Of a stretch of 7,819 bases of DNA, positions 5,569-7,819 are shown in pieces (position 1 is the first letter of the stretch; each line of letters opens with the position of its first letter). The notes under the pieces are model-generated. The model was not told the DNA's origin and searched no databases. It saw nothing but the letters and a program-made list of their open reading frames with translations. The position numbers and the translations under genes were made by a program. Where the stretch lies: contig CACZOS010000317.1 of the NCBI GenBank assembly GCA_902782815.1, forward strand, positions 1-7,819. Direction: 5' to 3'. This DNA comes from an uncultured Lachnospiraceae bacterium (GTDB lineage Bacteria; Bacillota; Clostridia; Lachnospirales; Lachnospiraceae).

Positions 5569-7635
5569 GTGATGCGCACATTTTCTGTTTTCCGCCATGA
5601 ATGGGTACGCATTTCGCGCCAGAAGACTGCAGTTTTGCTGATGCTGCTGGTTGCAGTACTGACAATCCCGCTGTGTGCAATTGTAAATACGGCGAACAGA
5701 TTAACTGCATATAACCATATCAGCCGGATGGTTACGGAATATGCTGAGGAAGAACGCCAGGTTTTTCTCGAGGATTACGCACAAAAACTTAAAATGGAAA
5801 TGGCGATGGACTGGCCGGATGAACAGACAAAGCAGGAATGTGCTGATCTGGTTTCCGGGGGCAGGCTTCCAGCGGATTTTTTTGATCAAAGGGATTATGA
5901 GAAGGAAACGGAGCATGTATTACGGGATATCCAGGGTGTTCTGAATTATGCCGGATATCTGGAGGAAATACAGAGCCAAAGCAAAAAAATGAGCCTGTTG
6001 ACAAAATTTTCCTCCTCCCGGGATTATAATCAGGAGAATATTGTCAAGACTGCAGCAGATTACCTTCCACTGGAGAATGTTCAGCCAACATGGGATACAA
6101 ACGCCGGGGTGATACTGTTCCAGAAGTCTGTACCCGCCATGAGCTGGCTGCTGTGTATTGGTGTGTTGCTTGCGGGCTTGGTTGTATATACAGCTGAACG
6201 CCCCTCTCTTCAACTGTTGAAGAGCATGAAAAAGGGGACAGCAGCTTTGACGATGTCTAAGCTGTTTTGCCTGCTTTTGCTGACCATCGGGATGACAATT
6301 GTGTCTGTAAGTGTGGCACTGATTTTTTCCAGTGCGATGTATGGATTAGGAGACCTGCTTCGTCCTGTGCAATCTGTTTTTATGTCCTGTCAATACAGGA
6401 TCAATGTACTGCAATATCTGGTTTTTCGGGCTTTGCTTCTGCTGCTTGTCGAATGCCGGTTTGCCTTTGCTGTCTTTCTTCTCTGCCTTTTGTTCAGCAG
6501 AGTCGCTTCTGTGGTTTTTGCTTCTGTCATTGTCATAGCTGCCGGCGCATTTATCCGGATGACCGTTTCTGCTTTCAGTCCGCTTGGTTTTCTCCGGACG
6601 GGCAGTTTGTTCAGCGGGTTGAGCGGAGAAACGGAACCGGCGGTATATCAGAATATTAACTGCTTTGGCATGCCGGTCCGGTTGATCAGGGTCTATTGCG
6701 TTTTCTCCCTGGTACTCATGTTTCTGGCTGGTTTGCTGATTCTGCGAATATCTGTCTGTACAATCAACGGCGGTAACAGTATTCGGCTGTGCCGGGACGG
6801 GAAAAAAGGAAAAGAGAGTGCTGCACCTGCCGGTTCGTTGGCGTCTCATCAGATCTGGCGCCATATGATTGGACAGCGGGGGATTGCCATTTGCATATTG
6901 ACGCCGCTGCTTGCTGCTCTGTGTATGTTCATTTTCCCGGAACACATGAATATCACGGAATGGCACCTGCGGTCTGTGATTGAAAAAGCACGGATACAAA
7001 GTGATCCTGGCGCATGGCTGGACAATGAGATGGAAAAGGCTGACACTGGTGAATATCATGACACTATGCGGTATTATGCCCTTGAACACGCATCAGAATT
7101 GTATCAAAGTGCAACAGAGAACCGGTCATATAACGCGAAGTTTATATTCGGCGCTGGTTATGAGAGACTGATAAACGGCACGTTCCGGTCAAATGGGTTC
7201 CTGATTATGGTGTTGGCTGTGATATTGTTCAATGTGCTGACAGCACGGGAGAATATTGATGATCTGCTGGATACTATTCCGCATGGATACAGGAAGCGTA
7301 AGCAGTATACCTTCCTGTGCAGAAGCACTGTGATTTTGCTGGTTTATCTGACTGCAGCCTGCGCAGAGTTCCTGCAGATCAGTAATGAGTTTTCCCTGCC
7401 GGAGCCATTTGCGGGGGCTGTTTCGGTAGAGATATTATGGAAATACCCGGTGTTCAGTATTGCAGGAATCCTTGCTTTCCTCCAGATAATACGTTTGACT
7501 GTTCTCTGCTTGCTGTCATTTGTGCTGGTGCGACTGGAAAGACGCGGGCAAATTATTCAGCTTACAGTTTCTTTGGTTTTTGCTGTACTGCCGCTGATCC
7601 TGATGCGGATCAATGCTTTTTCCTATTTTATCTAG
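5569..7635 (+). CDS. ABC-2-type permease with two fused half-transporter modules (688 aa)
   Basis: GTG 5569 begins right after the ATPase stop and eight bases after AGAGAGG (5554-5560); ATG 5572 is an alternative. About eleven membrane segments are seen. Half 1 has residues 20-40, a large outer domain 41-185, then 186-208, 232-256, 279-309, 312-335 and 373-394. A charged linker (395-430) leads to half 2: 438-456, an outer domain 457-542, then 543-557, 584-602, 627-655 and 662-680. The halves look homologous: TAERPSLQLLKSMKKG (208-223) lines up with TARENIDDLLDTIPHG (558-573), each after the second membrane segment of its half. Half 2 lacks a counterpart of 373-394 and ends soon after its last segment. 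NINCFGMPVRL (362-372) resembles a loop I recall from clostridial ABC-2 permeases. A single chain may thus replace the usual permease dimer. Substrate unknown. Confidence 0.93.
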   Translation: MMRTFSVFRHEWVRISRQKTAVLLMLLVAVLTIPLCAIVNTANRLTAYNHISRMVTEYAEEERQVFLEDYAQKLKMEMAMDWPDEQTKQECADLVSGGRLPADFFDQRDYEKETEHVLRDIQGVLNYAGYLEEIQSQSKKMSLLTKFSSSRDYNQENIVKTAADYLPLENVQPTWDTNAGVILFQKSVPAMSWLLCIGVLLAGLVVYTAERPSLQLLKSMKKGTAALTMSKLFCLLLLTIGMTIVSVSVALIFSSAMYGLGDLLRPVQSVFMSCQYRINVLQYLVFRALLLLLVECRFAFAVFLLCLLFSRVASVVFASVIVIAAGAFIRMTVSAFSPLGFLRTGSLFSGLSGETEPAVYQNINCFGMPVRLIRVYCVFSLVLMFLAGLLILRISVCTINGGNSIRLCRDGKKGKESAAPAGSLASHQIWRHMIGQRGIAICILTPLLAALCMFIFPEHMNITEWHLRSVIEKARIQSDPGAWLDNEMEKADTGEYHDTMRYYALEHASELYQSATENRSYNAKFIFGAGYERLINGTFRSNGFLIMVLAVILFNVLTARENIDDLLDTIPHGYRKRKQYTFLCRSTVILLVYLTAACAEFLQISNEFSLPEPFAGAVSVEILWKYPVFSIAGILAFLQIIRLTVLCLLSFVLVRLERRGQIIQLTVSLVFAVLPLILMRINAFSYFI

Positions 7636-7683
7636 AAAATGATAAAAGGATTATAATCTGTAAATGAATGCTGCATATTGCTG

Positions 7684-7716
7684 AATGAAGAAAACGTCCT
7701 TCGGGACGTTTTCTTT
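7684..7716. terminator. Terminator closing the block, probably bidirectional
   Basis: AAGAAAACGTCC (7688-7699) and GGACGTTTTCTT (7704-7715) form a perfect 12-bp stem capped by the very stable TTCG loop. The plus side ends in TTTTCTTT and the minus side also ends T-rich, so it may work both ways. It lies about 50 bases after the permease stop and before a fresh promoter. Confidence 0.88.
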
Positions 7717-7735
7717 ACGGGAGGCGTTTCCTGAA

Positions 7736-7764
7736 TTGACAGGGGCGGGACGCCATGGTAGGAT
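7736..7764 (+). promoter_or_regulatory. Sigma-A promoter for a gene beyond the right edge
   Basis: A perfect TTGACA (7736-7741), a 17-base spacer and TAGGAT (7759-7764) predict a start near 7771. GGCGT (7723-7727) and ACGCC (7750-7754) form a small inverted repeat around the -35 that could be an operator. AGAGG at 7809-7813 may be the ribosome binding site of a gene starting just outside the window. No coding region is visible before the edge. Confidence 0.65.
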
Positions 7765-7819
7765 GAAAAATGTTCGGACAGGTTTACGCAATATACAGGG
7801 CTTTTTTCAGAGGAAAAAC

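Noticed and set aside
4984..5598. 204-codon minus-strand open frame
   Set aside because: It lies opposite an intact ABC ATPase with all motifs, has no ribosome binding site that I can see, and its composition is that of an antisense frame.
6346..7089. 247-codon minus-strand open frame
   Set aside because: It lies opposite the membrane-protein gene; the rich Gln, His and Lys content is what the reverse of hydrophobic codons yields.
1..7819. CRISPR array, tRNA, rRNA or insertion sequence
   Set aside because: No regularly spaced repeats, tRNA-like cloverleaf, rRNA segment, transposase or terminal inverted repeats were noticed on either strand by eye.

Overview
The window looks like chromosome of a mid-GC Gram-positive anaerobe of the Bacillota, most likely class Clostridia. 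The grounds are strong AGGAGG-type ribosome binding sites, Sec signal peptides opening MKK or MNRKK, tight same-strand gene packing, U-tract terminators and the protein style. Genus cannot be assigned from the sequence.

Layout. Positions 1-175 hold the 3' end of an unrecognised gene, closed by a strong terminator (206-234). Positions 356-7635 carry seven plus-strand genes that form one functional block: small secreted protein A (161 aa); 442-aa secreted Cys-motif protein 1; a 238-base gap with an apparent minus-strand small RNA and a 27-codon mini-ORF; small secreted proteins B (125 aa) and C (117 aa); a 20-bp-stem hairpin; 442-aa secreted protein 2; an ABC ATPase; and a 688-aa permease made of two fused ABC-2-like halves. 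A UUCG-loop terminator (about 7688-7716) closes the block. A well-formed promoter (7736-7764) then serves a gene beyond the right edge.

How the genes may work together. The three small secreted proteins are paralogues of each other, with a common core of a Cys, then YA-x-VSM, then a Tyr-rich segment, then (V/L)(T/S)ARV. The two 442-aa proteins are also paralogues (57 of 93 identical residues over the C-terminal block, hand count), with a CTxPxCxH motif and six propeller-like repeats. The unit '1-2 small secreted proteins plus one 442-aa protein' therefore occurs twice, immediately ahead of an ABC-2-type exporter pair. This resembles the organisation of Sec-secreted bacteriocin or effector loci with a dedicated ABC pair for immunity or export, but no gene is recognised as a known bacteriocin; that role is inference.

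The most distinctive non-coding signal is at 2301-2403 on the minus strand: TTGTAA, 17 bp, TATAAT, followed by a self-contained hairpin and eight U residues. It predicts an antisense RNA of about 68 nt inside the block. Hand-counted 60-base samples suggest the secreted-protein genes are AT-richer (38-40% GC) than the left flank (53-65%) or the ATPase (58%), compatible with separate origins.
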